Source of the DNA: Tuctoria greenei
Lineage: Eukaryota > Streptophyta > Magnoliopsida > Poales > Poaceae
NCBI GenBank assembly: GCA_036927565.1
Contig: JAYESD010000003.1
Span: 79,529,311 to 79,593,310, forward strand
Reading direction: 5' to 3'
Length of the DNA stretch: 64,000 nucleotides
Shown: one piece after another, positions 35,666-47,324 of the stretch
How positions within the stretch are numbered: the first letter of the stretch is position 1
Layout of the letters: every line of letters begins with the position of its first letter
Notes under the pieces: generated by a model
The model's input: only the letters and a program-made list of their open reading frames with translations
Database searches by the model: none
Told to the model about the DNA's origin: nothing
Translations under genes and position numbers: made by a program

Positions 35666-36507
35666 GTATATAGTACTAACATGAAACGCAACAGGTAGCG
35701 ATGACTGAAAATAAAAGTGGAGACAATGAACAGAGAGAAAAGAAAAGAAAGGACGAGAAATTTTTTAGAAAAAGATAGGTAGAAGTCCAACATACCACTG
35801 GCCGTATGCCCCTATACGCGGTGTCATCATTACCACTACTCCTAGACGCGACCAGAAGTTATTATCATCGCTTGAAGGGAAGTGTTGCGGACTAGATGTG
35901 CCGATTAGTTTATTTTGTGTTTATTGGGGATTATGTAACAACTATTTATTTCGATTTGCGACGACTGGAATGAAAAGTGGAGACAATGAACAGAGAGAAA
36001 TGAAAAGAAAGGACGAGAAAAATGTTAGAGAAAGATAAGTAGTACGTACATAAGAATTAAGGTGAAAGAGCGTGGAGAACCAAACTATAAAACAGGAAAT
36101 GTTTGGCGCAGATTACTGTCAAACATATTATGTTATGTCTATTAATGACAGGATATTATTCTTGTGCTGATGTTGAAAACAGAGCGGTTCCATTACTGCG
36201 TGCGTCCCATCAGTGCATGCGAGAGGCGTGGGTCCCATAGGCTGTGGGTTCACATGTTAGCCACTATTAATGCACCTGCAGTACTGCAGAGGATGTGGAA
36301 TCCGCCACCGCCGGAAGCTGAACCATCACTACGCGCGACCCCCATCAGTATGCGCAGAAAAGACGATGGGGTGTGTTTTTATATAATTTCTCCATCTTCT
36401 TGTCCGTGCGTACTCTATAGACACACCACCGTCTTCTCCGCACGTACTCTAGCTTCCTCTTTGTCTCCGTTGCGCGCACCCTCATTGGTTCCCTTCACAG
36501 CACGGTG

Positions 36508-37242
36508 ATGTCGAAGCCTATGGAGTTGTCGTTAATGCACGATATTGCGGTCGAGATTGCGGGGCGCATCACCGAAAGCTCCTTGTGACCCTTGGACGAC
36601 CTCTCCAGTCTGCGTGCCGCTAAGCGGACTAAGAAAAAGGCTAAATAAGATGAGTGGGGAAGGGAAAGTATAGCATTCATTCCGATATGATTCTAAGAAT
36701 CCTGCAAGGCCATGCATGCGGCGTGCCGGGATGGCACCGTGGGCAGGCGCGTGGCGCTAGAGCGGGTGACCTGGAGGATGTGGCACGACCCGGTGCGGTA
36801 CAAAGCCGTCATGGAGAACCTGGCCATCGTCAGCCACCCTCATGCGTGCTACATCACCGGGCTCAAGCTCGTCTTTGCGGTCGATCGTGCGCAGCAGAGC
36901 GCCCAGTTTCTCATTCGGGCGGCTAGGGTCGGCCACATGGAGGCGGCCTACGTCCTTGGCCTCCTCCGCTATGATGCCGACCATGGGGCCCGCAACGCCA
37001 TCGAGTATATCCGACAGGTCGAAGGCGAGGTCGACATCGGTGAGAAAGCGATTGGGTCCGTTGCCATCATAAGGACCAACAATGAGTGCAGGCGGTGTCG
37101 GATTCAATTCCTGGATGAAATCTATAATCTGACGTGGGCGCATCCGCGCCCGCCTCCGAGACCGTCGATGGTGTCGCTGCCCAACAAGGAGGTTGACCGG
37201 CAGTGGGAAGCAAAGGTGGAGCAGCTGCAGGGTCTTCTGTAG
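36508..37242 (+). pseudogene. F-box-like gene, unit 1 (interrupted)
   Basis: The frame from ATG 36,508 encodes an F-box-like start (ELSLMHDIAVEIAGRI), then TGA at codon 27 (36,586-36,588), then PLDDLSSLRA. An 81-base net insertion (about 36,619-36,701) carries further stops. After it comes a well-kept frame (MHAACRDGTVGRRVALERV...LQGLL) with helical, Sel1/TPR-like sequence. A TATA box lies at 36,379-36,387. Intact family members would act as substrate adaptors of SCF ubiquitin ligases; this copy lacks an intact F-box. The inserted piece has no GT...AG ends, so it does not look like an intron. Confidence 0.85.
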
Positions 37243-37594
37243 TGAAGACTGTAGGATTAGACATGAGAATTTCGCATTCTGCCGTGAGGTGTTATCCAAT
37301 AAGGGCTATATACTTATAAGGCTGTGATGTTGTTTTTGTTGTTTCATGATGTCGTTTTTCTTGTTTTGTAGTAATGTTTTATGTTGATGAACTCAATGTT
37401 GTTCGTCTCTTCCAACTGTTATTTTGTTTTCTATTTGTTTGTTTAGTGAACTATCTATTCTATCTGTATTCCTTGTTAATGAACGACCCCCCACACTGCC
37501 GGTAGCATCTAAAGTGGCCGGTACGATACTTTAGATGCTGGAGGTGCCAGAAGACATCGCCTGTAGCAGGGCCTGCAAAGCGGTCTGTAAAGTA

Positions 37595-37836
37595 CTACAT
37601 CCGTCCCATGTGAACTCTATTTCTAGGTTTGGTCAAATTTATCTTTGACCAATTATTTATGTAATCTTGATCAATTTGAACAATATAAAAATTGTACTTT
37701 TAGATTCACCATGAAAAATATGTTTACAATATACAAATTATATATCATAGAAGTTAATAGAATCTACATAAATCATTAGTCAAAAGTAAGTTTGACTAAA
37801 GCTAAAAATAGAGTTGAGTTGGTACGAAGGGAGTAG
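37595..37836. mobile_element. Stowaway MITE, unit 1
   Basis: 242 bases, CTACATCCGTCCCATGTGAA ... GGTACGAAGGGAGTAG, flanked by TA. It is AT-rich, with an internal inverted segment (GGTCAAATTTATCTTTGACC). Confidence 0.9.
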
Positions 37837-38691
37837 TATACAATACTACCAGTACGTAGTAATAGGATAACACAACAGGTAGCGACGACTAAAAATAAAA
37901 GTGGAGAGAATGAACAGAGAGAAAAGAAAAGAAAGGACGAGAAATTTTTTAGAAAAAGATAGGTAGAAGTCTAACGTACCACTGGCCATATGCCCCTATA
38001 CGCGATGTTATCATTACCACTACTCCTAGAAGCGGCCAAAAGTTATTATCATCACTGGAAGGAAAGTGCTGCGGACTAGATGTGTCGATTAGTTTATTTT
38101 GTGTTTATTGGGGATTATGTTACAACTATTTCTTTTGATTAGCGATGACTGGAATGAAAAGTGGAGACAAAGAACAGATAGAAATGAAAAGAAAGGACGA
38201 GAAAAATGTTAGAGAAAGATAGGTAATACGTACATACGAATTAAGGTGAAAGAGCGTGGAGAACCAAACTATAAAACAAGAAATGTTTGGTGCAGATTAC
38301 TGGCAAACATAGTATGTTATCTCTATTAATGACAGGATATTATTCTTATGCTGATGTTGAAAACAGAGTGGTTCCATTACTTTGTGCGTCCCATCAGTGC
38401 ATGCGAGATGTGTGGGTCCCATAGGCTGTGGGTTCACATGTTAGCCACTATTAATGCACCTGCAGTACTGCAGAGGATGTGGAATCCGCCACCGCCGGAA
38501 GACGAACCATCACTGCGCGCGACCCCCATCAGTATGCATAGAGAAGATGATGGGGTGTGTTGTTATATAATTTCTCCATCTTCTTCTCCGTGCGTACTCT
38601 ATAGACACACCACCGTCTTCTCCGCACGTACTCTAGCTTCCTCTTTGTCTCCGTTGCACGCAACCTCATTGGTTCCCTTCACAACACGGTG

Positions 38692-39345
38692 ATGCCGAAG
38701 CCTATGGAGTTGTCGTTAACGCACAATATTGCGGTCGAGATTGCGGGGCGCATCGCCGAAAGCTCCTTGTGACCCTTGGACGACCTCTCCAGTCTGCGTG
38801 CCACCTGCAAGGCCATGCATGCGGCGTGACGGGATGGCGCCGTGGGCAGGCGCGTGGCGCTAGAGCGGGTGACCTGGAGGATGTGGCACCACCCGGTGTG
38901 GTACAAAGCCGTCATGGAGAACCTGGCCATCGTCAGCCACCCTCATGCGTGCTACATCACCGGGCTCAAGCTCGTCTTTGCGGTCGATCGTGCGCAGCAG
39001 AGCGCCCAGTTTCTCGTTCGGGCGACTAGGGTCGGCCACATGGAGGCGGCCTACGTCCTTGGCCTCCTCCGCTACGATGCCGACCATGGGGCCCGCAACG
39101 CCGTCGAGTATATCCGACAGGTCGAAGGCGAGGTCGACATCGGTGAGAAAGCGATTGGGTTCGTTGCCATCATAAGGACCAACAATGAGTGCAGGCGGTG
39201 TCGGATTCAATTCCTGGATGAAATCCGTAATCTGACGTGGGCGCATCCGCGCCCGCCTCCGAGACCGTCGATGGTGTCGCTGCCCAACAAGGAGGTTGAC
39301 CGGGGGTGGGAAGCAAAGGTGGAGCGGCTGCAGGGTCTTCTGTAG
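38692..39345 (+). pseudogene. F-box-like gene, unit 2
   Basis: 217-codon frame from ATG 38,692 (MPKPMELSLTHDIAVEIAGRIAESSL), stopped by the shared TGA at codon 27 (38,770-38,772) and by a second TGA at 38,827-38,829, where other units have TGC (Cys). The remainder is open to the normal end (LQGLL, TAG). TATA box at 38,563-38,570. The 3' region of this unit is the left edge of the 10.86-kb duplicated block. Confidence 0.87.
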
Positions 39346-39696
39346 TGAAGACTGTAGGATTAGAGATGAGAATTTCGCATTCTGCCGTGAGGTGTTATCC
39401 AATAAGGGCTATATAATTATAAGGCTGTGATGTTGTTTTTATTGTTCCATGATGTCGTTTTTCTTGTTTTGTAGTAATGTTTTATGTTGATGAACTCAAT
39501 GTTGTTCGTCTCTTCCAACTGTTATTTTGTTTTCTATTTGTTTGTTTAGTGAACTATCTATTCTATCTGTATCCCTTGTTAATGAACGACCCCCACACTG
39601 CCGGTAGCATCTAAAGCGGTCGGTACGATACTTTAGATGCTGGAGGTGCCAGAAGACATCGCCTGTAGCGGGGCCTACAAAGCGGTATGTAAAGTA

Positions 39697-39938
39697 CTAC
39701 ATCCGTCCCATGTGAACTCTATTTCCAGGTTTGGTCAAATTTATCTTTGACCAATTATTTATGTAATCTTGATCAATTTGAACAATATATAAATTGTACC
39801 TTTAGATTCACCATGAAAAATATGTTTACAATATACAATTTATATATCATAGAAGTTAATAGAATCTACAAAAATCATTAGTCAAAAGTAAGTTTGACTA
39901 AAGCTAAAAATAGAGTTGAGTTGGTACGAAGGGAGTAG
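39697..39938. mobile_element. Stowaway MITE, unit 2
   Basis: Same family, length and TA-flanked position as in unit 1. Duplicated at 50,562-50,803. Confidence 0.9.
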
Positions 39939-40793
39939 TATACAATACTACCAGTACGTAGTAATAGGATAACACAACAGGTAGCGACGACTGAAAAGAA
40001 AAGTGGAGAGAATGAACAGAGAGAAAAGAAAAGGAAGGACGAGAAAATTTTTAGAAAAAGATAGGTAGAAGTCCAACGTACCACTGGCCGTATGCCCCTA
40101 TACGCGGTGTCATCATTACCACTACTCCTAGACGCGGCCAGAAGTTATTATCATCGCTTGAAGGGAAGTGTTGCAGACTAGATGTGCCGATTAGTTTATT
40201 TTGTGTTTATTGGGGATTATGTAACAACTATTTATTTCGATTAGCGATGACTGAAATGAAAAGTGGAGACAATGAACAGAGAGAAATAAAAAGAAAGGAC
40301 GAGAAAAATGTTAGAGAAAGATAGGTAGTACGTACGTACGAATTAAGGTCAAAGAGCGTGGAGAACCAAACTGTAAAACAAGAAATGTTTGGCGCAGATT
40401 AGTGGCAAACATAGTATGTTATCTCTATTGATGACAGGATATTATTCTTGTCTTGATGTTGAAAACAGAGCGGTTCCATTACTGTGTGCGTCCCATTAGT
40501 GCATGCGAGAGGCGTGGGTCCCTTAGGCTGTGGGTTCACATGTTAGCCACTATTAATGCACCTGCAGTACTGCAGAGGATGTGGAATCCGCCACCGCCGG
40601 AAGCCGAACCATCACTGCGCATGACCCCCATCAGTATGCACAGAGAAGACGATGGGGTGTGTTTTTATATAATTTCTCCATCTTCTTCTCCGTGCGTACT
40701 CTATAGACACACCACCGTCTTCTCCGCACGTACTCTAGCTTCCTCTTTGTCCCCGTTGCACGCACCCTCATTGGTTCCCTTCACAACACGGTG

Positions 40794-41447
40794 ATGCCGA
40801 AGCCTATGGAGTTGTCGTTAATGCACGATATTGCGGTCGAGATTGCGGGGTGCATCGCCGAAAGCACCTTATGACCCTTGGACGACCTCTCCAGTCTGCG
40901 TGCCACCTGCAAGGCCATGCATGCGGCGTGCCGGGATGGCTCCGTGGGCAGGCGCGTGGCGCTAGAGCGGGTGACCTGGAGGATGTGGCATGACCCGATG
41001 TGGTACAAAGCCGTCATGGAGAACCTGGCCATCGTAGGCCACCCTCATCTGTGCTACATCACCGGGCTCAAGCTCTTCTTTGCGGTCGATTGTGCGCAGC
41101 AGAGCACCCAGTGTCTCGTTCGGGCGGCTAGGGCCGACCACATGGAGGTGGCCTACGTCCTTGGCCTCCTCCGCTACGACGCCAGCCATGGGGCCCGCAA
41201 CGCCGTCGAGTATATCCGACAGGTCGAAGGCGAGGTCGACATCGGTGAGAAAGTGGTTGGGTCCGTTGCCATCATAAGGACCAACAATGAGTGCAGGCGG
41301 TGTCGGATTCAATTCCTGGATGAAATCCGTAATCTGACGTGGGCGCATCCGCGCCCGCCTCCGAGACCGTCGATGGTGTCGCTACCCAACAAGGAGGTTG
41401 ACCGGCGGTGGGAAGCAAAGGTGGAGCGGCTGCAGGGTCTTCTATAG
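40794..41447 (+). pseudogene. F-box-like gene, unit 3 (single in-frame TGA)
   Basis: The best preserved unit: 217 codons from ATG 40,794 with only one interruption, TGA at codon 27 (40,872-40,874; AGCACCTTATGACCC), inside the F-box. After it the frame LDDLSSLRATCKAMHAACRD runs on to LQGLL, TAG. TATA box at 40,665-40,672, about 130 bases before the ATG. The first in-frame Met after the TGA starts beyond the F-box core. Comparing unit 1 with unit 3 after the F-box, I counted about 17 replacement and 4 silent changes, which fits lack of constraint. Expression as a truncated protein cannot be excluded. Confidence 0.85.
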
Positions 41448-41799
41448 TGAAGACTGTAGGATTAGACATGAGAATTTCGCATTCTGCCGTGAGGTGTTAT
41501 CCAATATGGGCCATATACTTATAAGGCTGTGATGTTGTTTTTGTTGTTTCATGATGTCATTTTTCTTGTTTTGTAGTAATGTTTTATGTTGATGAACTCA
41601 ATGTTGTTCGTCTCTTCCAACTGTTATTTTCTTTTCTATTTGTTTGTTTAGTGAACTATCTATTCTATTTGTATTCCTTGTTAATGAACGACCCCCCACA
41701 CCGCCGGTAGCCTCTAAAGTGGCCGGTACGATACTTTAGATGCTGGAGGTGCCAGAAGACATCACCTGTAGCGGGGCCTGCAAAGCGGTCTGTAAAGTA

Positions 41800-42041
41800 C
41801 TACATCCGTCCCATGTGAACTCTATTTCTAGGTTTGATCAAACTTATCTTTGACCAATTATTTATGTAATCTTGATCAATTTGAACAATATAAAAATTGT
41901 ACTTTTAGATTCACCATGACAAATATGTTTACAATATACAATTTATATATCATAGAAGTTAATAGAATCTACAGATATCATTAGTCAAAAGTAAGTTTGA
42001 CTAAAGCTAAAAATAGAGTCGAGTTGGTACGAAGGGAGTAG
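41800..42041. mobile_element. Stowaway MITE, unit 3
   Basis: 242-bp copy at the same TA site; duplicated at 52,659-52,900. Confidence 0.9.
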
Positions 42042-42896
42042 TATACAATACTACCAGTACGTAGTAATAGGATAACACAACAAGTAGCAACGACTGAAAA
42101 GAAAAGTGGAGAGAATGAACAGAGAGAAAAGAAAAGAAAGGACAAGAAATTTTTTAGAAAAAGATAGGTAGAAGTCCAACGTACCACTGGCCGTACGCCC
42201 CTATACGCGGTGTCATCATTACCACTACTCCTAGAAGCGGCCAGAAGTTATTATCATCGCTTGAAGGGAAGTGCTGTGGACTAGATGTGCCGATTTGTTT
42301 ATTTTGTGTTTATTGGGGATTATGTAACAACTATTTCTTTCGATTAGCGACGACTGGAATGAAAAGTGGAGACAATGAACAGAGAGAAATGAAAAGAAAG
42401 GACGAGAAAAATGTTAGAGAAAGATAGGTAGTACGTACGTACGAATTAAGGTGATAGAGCGTGGAGAACCAAACTGTAAAACAATAAATGTTTGGCGCAG
42501 ATTACTTGCAAACATAGTATGTTATCTCTATTGATGACAGGATATTATTCTTGTGCTGATGTTGAAAACAGAGCGGTTCCATTACTGTGTGCGTCCCATA
42601 AGTGCATGCGAGAGGTGTGGGTCCCATAGGCTATGGGTTCACATGTTAGCCACTATTAATGCACTTGTAGTACTGCAGAGAATGTGGAATCTGCCACCGC
42701 CGGAAGCCGAACCATCACTGCGCGCGACCCCCATCAGTATGCACGCAGAAGGCGATGGGGTGTGTTTTTATATAATTTCTCCATCTTCTTCTCCGTGCGT
42801 ACTCTATAGACACACCACCGTCTTCTCTACACATACTCTAGCTTCCTCTTTGTCTCTGTTGCACGCACCCTCATTGGTTCCCTTCACAACACGGTG

Positions 42897-43550
42897 ATGT
42901 TGAAGCCTATGGAGTTGTCGTTAACACACGATATTGCGGTCAAGATTGCGAGGCGCATTGCCAAAAGCTCCTTGTGACTCTTGGACGACCTTTCCAGTCT
43001 GCGTGCCACCTGCAAGGCCTTGCATGCGGCGTGCCAGGATGGCACTGTGGGCAGGCGCGTGGCGCAAGAGCGGGTGACCTGGAGGATGTGGCACGACCCG
43101 ATGTGGTACAAAGCCGTCGTGGAGAACCTGACCATCGTCGGCCACCCTCATGTGTGCTACATCGCCGGGCTCAAGCTCATATTTGCGGTCAATCGTGTGT
43201 AGCAGAGCGCCCAATTTCTCATCCGGGCGGCTAGGGTCGGCCACATGGAGGCGGCCTACGTCCTTGGCCTCCTCCGCTACGACGCCGACCATGGGGCCCG
43301 CAACGCCGTCGAGTATATCCGACAGGTCGAAGGCGAGGTCGACATCGGTGAGAAAGCGGTTGGGTCCGTTGCCATCATAAGGACCAACAATGAGTGCAGG
43401 CAGTGTCGGATTCAATTCTTGAATGAAATCCGTAATCTGACGTGGGCGCATCCGCGCCCGCCTCCGAGACCGTCAATGGTGTCGCTGCCCAACAAGGAGG
43501 TTGACCGGCGGTGGGAAGCAAAGGTGGAGCGGCTGCAGGGTCTTCTGTAG
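42897..43550 (+). pseudogene. F-box-like gene, unit 4
   Basis: 217-codon frame from ATG 42,897 (MLKPMELSLTHDIAVKIARRIAKSSL), with the shared TGA at codon 27 (42,975-42,977) and a TAG at 43,200-43,202, where units 1-3 read CAG (a C-to-T change). The C-terminal half (MEAAYVLGLLRYD...LQGLL) is open. TATA box at 42,769-42,776. Confidence 0.87.
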
Positions 43551-43900
43551 TGAAGACTGTAGGATTAGACACGAGAATTCTGCATTCTGCCGTGAGGTGC
43601 TATCGATATGGGCTATATACTTATAAGGCTGTGATGTTGTTTTTGTTATTTCATGATGTCATTTTTCTTGTTTTGTAGTAATGTTTTATGTTGATGAACT
43701 CAATGTTGTTCGTCTCTTCCAACTGTTATTTTGTTTTCTATTTCTTTGTTTAGTGAACTATCTATTCTATCTGTATTCCTTGTTAATGAACGACCCCCCA
43801 CACCGTCGGTAGCCTCTAAAGTGGTCGGTACGATACTTTAGATGCTGGAGGTACCAAAAGACATCGCTGTAGTGGGGCCTGCAAAGCGGTCTGTAAAGTA

Positions 43901-44142
43901 CTACATCCGTCCCATGTGAACTCTATTTCTAGGTTTGGTCAAATTTATCTTTGACCAATTATTTATGTAATCTTGATCAATTTGAACAATATAAAAATTG
44001 TACTTTTATATTCACCATGAAAAATATGTTTACAATATACAATTTATATATCATTGAAGTTAATAGAATCTACATAAATCATTAGTCAAAAGTAAGTTTG
44101 ACTAAAGCTAAAAATAGAGTTGAATTGGTACGAAGGGAGTAG
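43901..44142. mobile_element. Stowaway MITE, unit 4
   Basis: 242-bp copy at the same TA site; duplicated at 54,760-55,001. Confidence 0.9.
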
Positions 44143-44351
44143 TATACACTACTACCAGTACGTAGTAATAGGATAACACAACAGGTAGCGACGACAGGAA
44201 AGAATAGTGGAGACAATGAACGGCGAGAAAAGAAAAGAAAGGACGAGAAAAATGTTAGAAAAGACAGGTAGTACGTACGCATTAAGGTGAAAGAGCGTGG
44301 AGAACCAAACTGTAAAACATGAAATCTTGGGCGCAGATTACTCCAGTCTTA

Positions 44352-44678
44352 GGCTGTGTTTGGGAATACAATTTTTAATATCAAAGTGTTTGTAAACCAC
44401 AATTTTTAAGATGTCATGAAAATATCAAAGTATTTCAATATCACAGTTTTGTAATACCGCAGTTTTGACTGTTTGGGAGCAAAGTAGCAAGCCTCAAGAG
44501 GAAGCAAGTAGAGAAAAACTTTGGATTTAAATACCGTAGTATAGACAAAACCATAGTTTTAAATACATAGTTTGGGAGTATGTTGCCAAACACCATTCTG
44601 TAAAAAATACCATGATTATCTCAAATACCAAAGTATTGCTCTAAAACTCCAAAAATACTGTGTTTCCAAACAAAGCCT
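44352..44678. mobile_element. Tourist-like MITE in the unit 4-5 spacer
   Basis: 327 bases with ends GGCTGTGTTTGGGAATAC and TTTCCAAACAAAGCCT, flanked by TTA (44,349-44,351; 44,679-44,681). The interior repeats AATACCATAG-like and AAATACCAAAGTATT motifs. Other units lack it. Ends and 3-bp target fit the PIF/Harbinger Tourist group. Confidence 0.75.
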
Positions 44679-45083
44679 TTAATCCTGTCAAACTTAGTAT
44701 GTTATGTCTATTGATGACAGGATATTATTCTTGTGCTGATGTTGAGAACAAAACTGTTGCATTACTTCGCACGTCCCATTAGTGCATGCGAGAGGCGTGG
44801 GTCCCATAGGTTGTGGTGTTCACATGTCAGCCACCCTTAATGCACTTGTGCTGTACTGCAGAGGATATGTGGAATCCACCATTGCTGGAAGCCGAACCAT
44901 CACTGCGCGTGACCCCCATCAGTACGCACGGAGAAGACAATGGCGCGTGTCTTTATATAATGTCTCCATTGTCTTCTCCACACGTACTCTATAAAGACAC
45001 ATCACCGTCTTCTCCGCATGTACTCTAGCTTCCTCTTTGTCCTCGCCTCGCACAACCTCATTGGTTCCCTTCGCAGCACAGTG

Positions 45084-45750
45084 ACGCCGAAGCCTATGGA
45101 GTTGTCGTCCATGCACGATACTGCGGTTGAGATCGCGGGGCGCCTCACCGCAAGCTCCCTGTGACCCTTGGATGACCTCTCAAGTCCACGTGCCACCTGT
45201 ATGGCCATACATGTGGCATGCCTGGATGGTGACGTGGGTAGGCACGTGGCACTGGAGCGGGTGACCCGGAGGATGCGGCGCAACCCGGGGCGCTACAAAG
45301 CCCTCGTGGAGAACCTGGCCATCGTCAGCAACCCTCGTGCATATTACGTCACCGGGCTCGAGCTCGTCCTCGCGGACGATCGCGTGCAGCAGGGTGCCCA
45401 GTTTCTCGCCCGGGCGGCCGGGGCTGCCACATGGAGGCGAACTACGTCCTTAGCCTCCTCCGCTATGATGCCGACTGCAGGGTCCGCGACACCTTCGAGT
45501 ATATCCGGCAGGTCGAAGGCGAGGTCGATGTTGGTGAGAAAGCGGTTTGGTCCATCGCTATCATGAGGGCCAACAAAGAGTGGAGACGGTGTCGGATTCA
45601 AGCCCTGGCTTAAATTGGTAATCTGACGTGGGTGCATCCACGCTCGCCTCTGAGACCGCCTATGGTGTCACTGCCCAACTAGGAGGTTGACCCGTGCATG
45701 GCTGTCGGCTGCGGGAAGCAAGGGTGGAGCGGCTGCAGGGTCTTCTGTAG
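45084..45750 (+). pseudogene. F-box-like gene, unit 5 (most diverged)
   Basis: The usual start is ACG instead of ATG (45,084); an in-frame ATG follows at 45,096. The shared TGA (45,162-45,164), a one-base deletion near 45,425 (GGGGCTGCCACATGG) and a TAA at 45,611-45,613 break the frame. It differs more from units 1-4 than they do from each other (for example VENLAIVSNPRAYYVTGLEL). TATA box at 44,953-44,960. Its 3' region lacks the Stowaway because of a deletion joining CATGAT to ACAGGTAGCG near 45,870. Confidence 0.85.
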
Positions 45751-46130
45751 TGAAGACTGTAGGATTAAACACGAGCATTTCGCATTCTGCCGTGAGGTGT
45801 TATCCAGTATGGGCTATATATAAAAGACTTATAAGGCTGTGTGATGTTGTTTTTCTTATTTCATGATACAGGTAGCGACGACTGGAAAGAAAAATGGATA
45901 CAATGAACAGAGAGAAAAGAAAAGAAAGGATGAGAAAAATGTTAAAAAAAGATAGGTAGAACTCCAATGTACCACAGGCCCAATGCCCCTATACGCGGTG
46001 TCATCATTACCACTACTCCTATACACGGCCAGAAGTTATTACCACTGCTTGAAGCGAAGTGCTGCGGACTAGATGTGCCGATCAGTTTAATTTGTGTTTA
46101 TTGAGGATTATGTAACAGCTAGTTCTGTCG

Positions 46131-46793
46131 ATTAGTTTGTTGCTTGGAATGGTATGTTGAACACTACTGTTTGGTTCTGTTGATGTTTAAATCTAGTATT
46201 TAATCCTTGTTTATATCACTGTGTTGCTGCAGTTCAAGAAATTTTATTCGTATGCTTTATTTTGATCGGAATACCACCCCCATTGCTACATTAACTTATT
46301 TAGATAACAAATCACCAGAGCCAGACGGGCGAACGTAGATAGGCTCACGCGTCATAGGGACGAACACCAAGCGTCCCAACATAGTTTCTCCCCACGAATA
46401 CAAACTGACTCAGCACACTTTCAACCCATGAATAACATGTGGCCTAGCGCAGTGTTGGGCCTACTCTGATAGCTTCACGTGCGCTTTGTCCTGGCTGCCT
46501 GCCTGTGGGACCCTTCGATCCACAATGGCCCCTCTCCTAACAGTACAAAATGCGCATGGAGGAGCATCCGTCGGTGGCCGGCCGCCACGCTCTTGGTGGA
46601 GCATCCATCGGCCGCCACGCTCTTGGAGGAGCATCCGCCGACCGCCAAGCTCTTGGATGAGCATCCGCCGGCCACCGACGTGGAGGAGCATTCGCCGGCC
46701 ACTGCACATGGAGGAGCAACAGCGCTAGGTACAATTGCTCACATAATGTTATTGTAGTTCTATCCTCTTACAGATACGCTGATTGAATTGTAG
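46131..46793. other. Segment between F-box array and CACTA exon, with 30-bp repeats
   Basis: No array similarity after about 46,130. At 46,550-46,720 a GC-rich tandem repeat has starts at 46,561, 46,598, 46,628, 46,658, 46,685 and 46,712 (GAGCATCCGCCGGCC type, mostly 30- and 27-base steps). The steps are mostly multiples of three, so several frames stay open (for example repeated EEHPPTAKLL). This could be part of the transposase leader or first exon; I cannot prove that. Copied at 56,990-57,651. Confidence 0.6.
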
Positions 46794-47324
46794 GAAGAGA
46801 TGTCAGAAGATAAGACATGGATGGGAAAAGACAGGCGTATGAAGGAGTGGTAGGATGGAATGAAGTCATTTATAAATTTATCATTCCAGGACACTCATGA
46901 AGAAGAAACTAAGCCTTGTCCTTGCACGAAACATCATAATATTTTCCATGGGACACGCAAGGAAGTTCATTGTCACTTGCTTCATAATGGGATGTCATTT
47001 GATTATACTTGTTGGGTACACAATGGAGAAAAATGAGTTGAGAAAAAATATTACTGAGCAATCAACAAATAATGAGGAGATAATTTCTGATGATGATGCC
47101 ATGGAAAATATGCTGTCCAATCTACTTAGAGGCACTAATAATAGTGGTACTTCAGTAGATATTGATGATCCAAAAAATGCTATAAACCAGCAGGAGCCAA
47201 CTGGGTGTGCAAAGATATTCTATGACTTATTAAATGATGCCAAAAAGGAGTTGTATCCAGGTTGTGAGAAGGTGACCTAATTATCCTTCATTGTCAGATT
47301 GTACCAGATAATGTGTTTAACTGG
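46794..47324 (+). pseudogene. CACTA (En/Spm) TNP2 transposase, N-terminal part, copy 1
   Basis: After an acceptor-like TTGTAG, ATG 46,800 starts MSEDKTWMGKDRRMKEW, then TAG (46,851-46,853), then a Cys/His pattern (CPCTKHHN, HCHLLHNG, YTCW). This is the transposase-associated domain of TNP2 proteins. A frameshift follows near 47,030. The other frame continues with SDDDAMENML and GCAKIFYDLLNDAKKELYPGC, a family hallmark. A TAA comes at 47,278-47,280 before LSFIVRLYQIMCLTG, where a retroelement interrupts the gene. Family role: binds element ends and moves CACTA transposons. The continuation in this copy is lost through the segmental duplication. Confidence 0.85.

Larger units (their letters stand above)
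35250..46130 (+). repeat. Tandem array of ~2.1-kb F-box units (units 0-5)
   Basis: Successive F-box starts lie at 36,508, 38,692, 40,794, 42,897 and 45,084 (spacing 2184, 2102, 2103, 2187). Each unit has the gene, a 3' region, usually a 242-bp MITE, and a purine-rich spacer leading to the next promoter. Unit 0 is only the 3' region and spacer of a lost gene. Similarity ends near 46,130. Gene and spacer are about equally conserved between units. Confidence 0.9.

Noticed and set aside
36586..36588. Selenocysteine coding of the shared TGA
   Set aside because: Land plants lack the selenocysteine insertion machinery, and family members do not have Cys at this place.
36757..37299. Long antisense frames (~180 aa) opposite each F-box unit
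   Set aside because: They are mirror frames of the GC-rich sense gene, recur only because the unit is repeated, and show no known domain or separate promoter.
46164..46175. CACTACTGTTTG as a left CACTA terminus
   Set aside because: It starts CACTA, but I find no subterminal repeats or matching inverted end in the window, and the opposite end is outside.
46461..46757. Several overlapping open frames over the 30-bp repeat
   Set aside because: Repeat steps that are multiples of three keep several frames open on both strands; no evidence that any is translated.
46897..47030. N-terminal half of the 127-aa frame in the CACTA exon
   Set aside because: The conserved transposase-associated domain is in a different phase over these bases; only the part after the frameshift is real transposase sequence.
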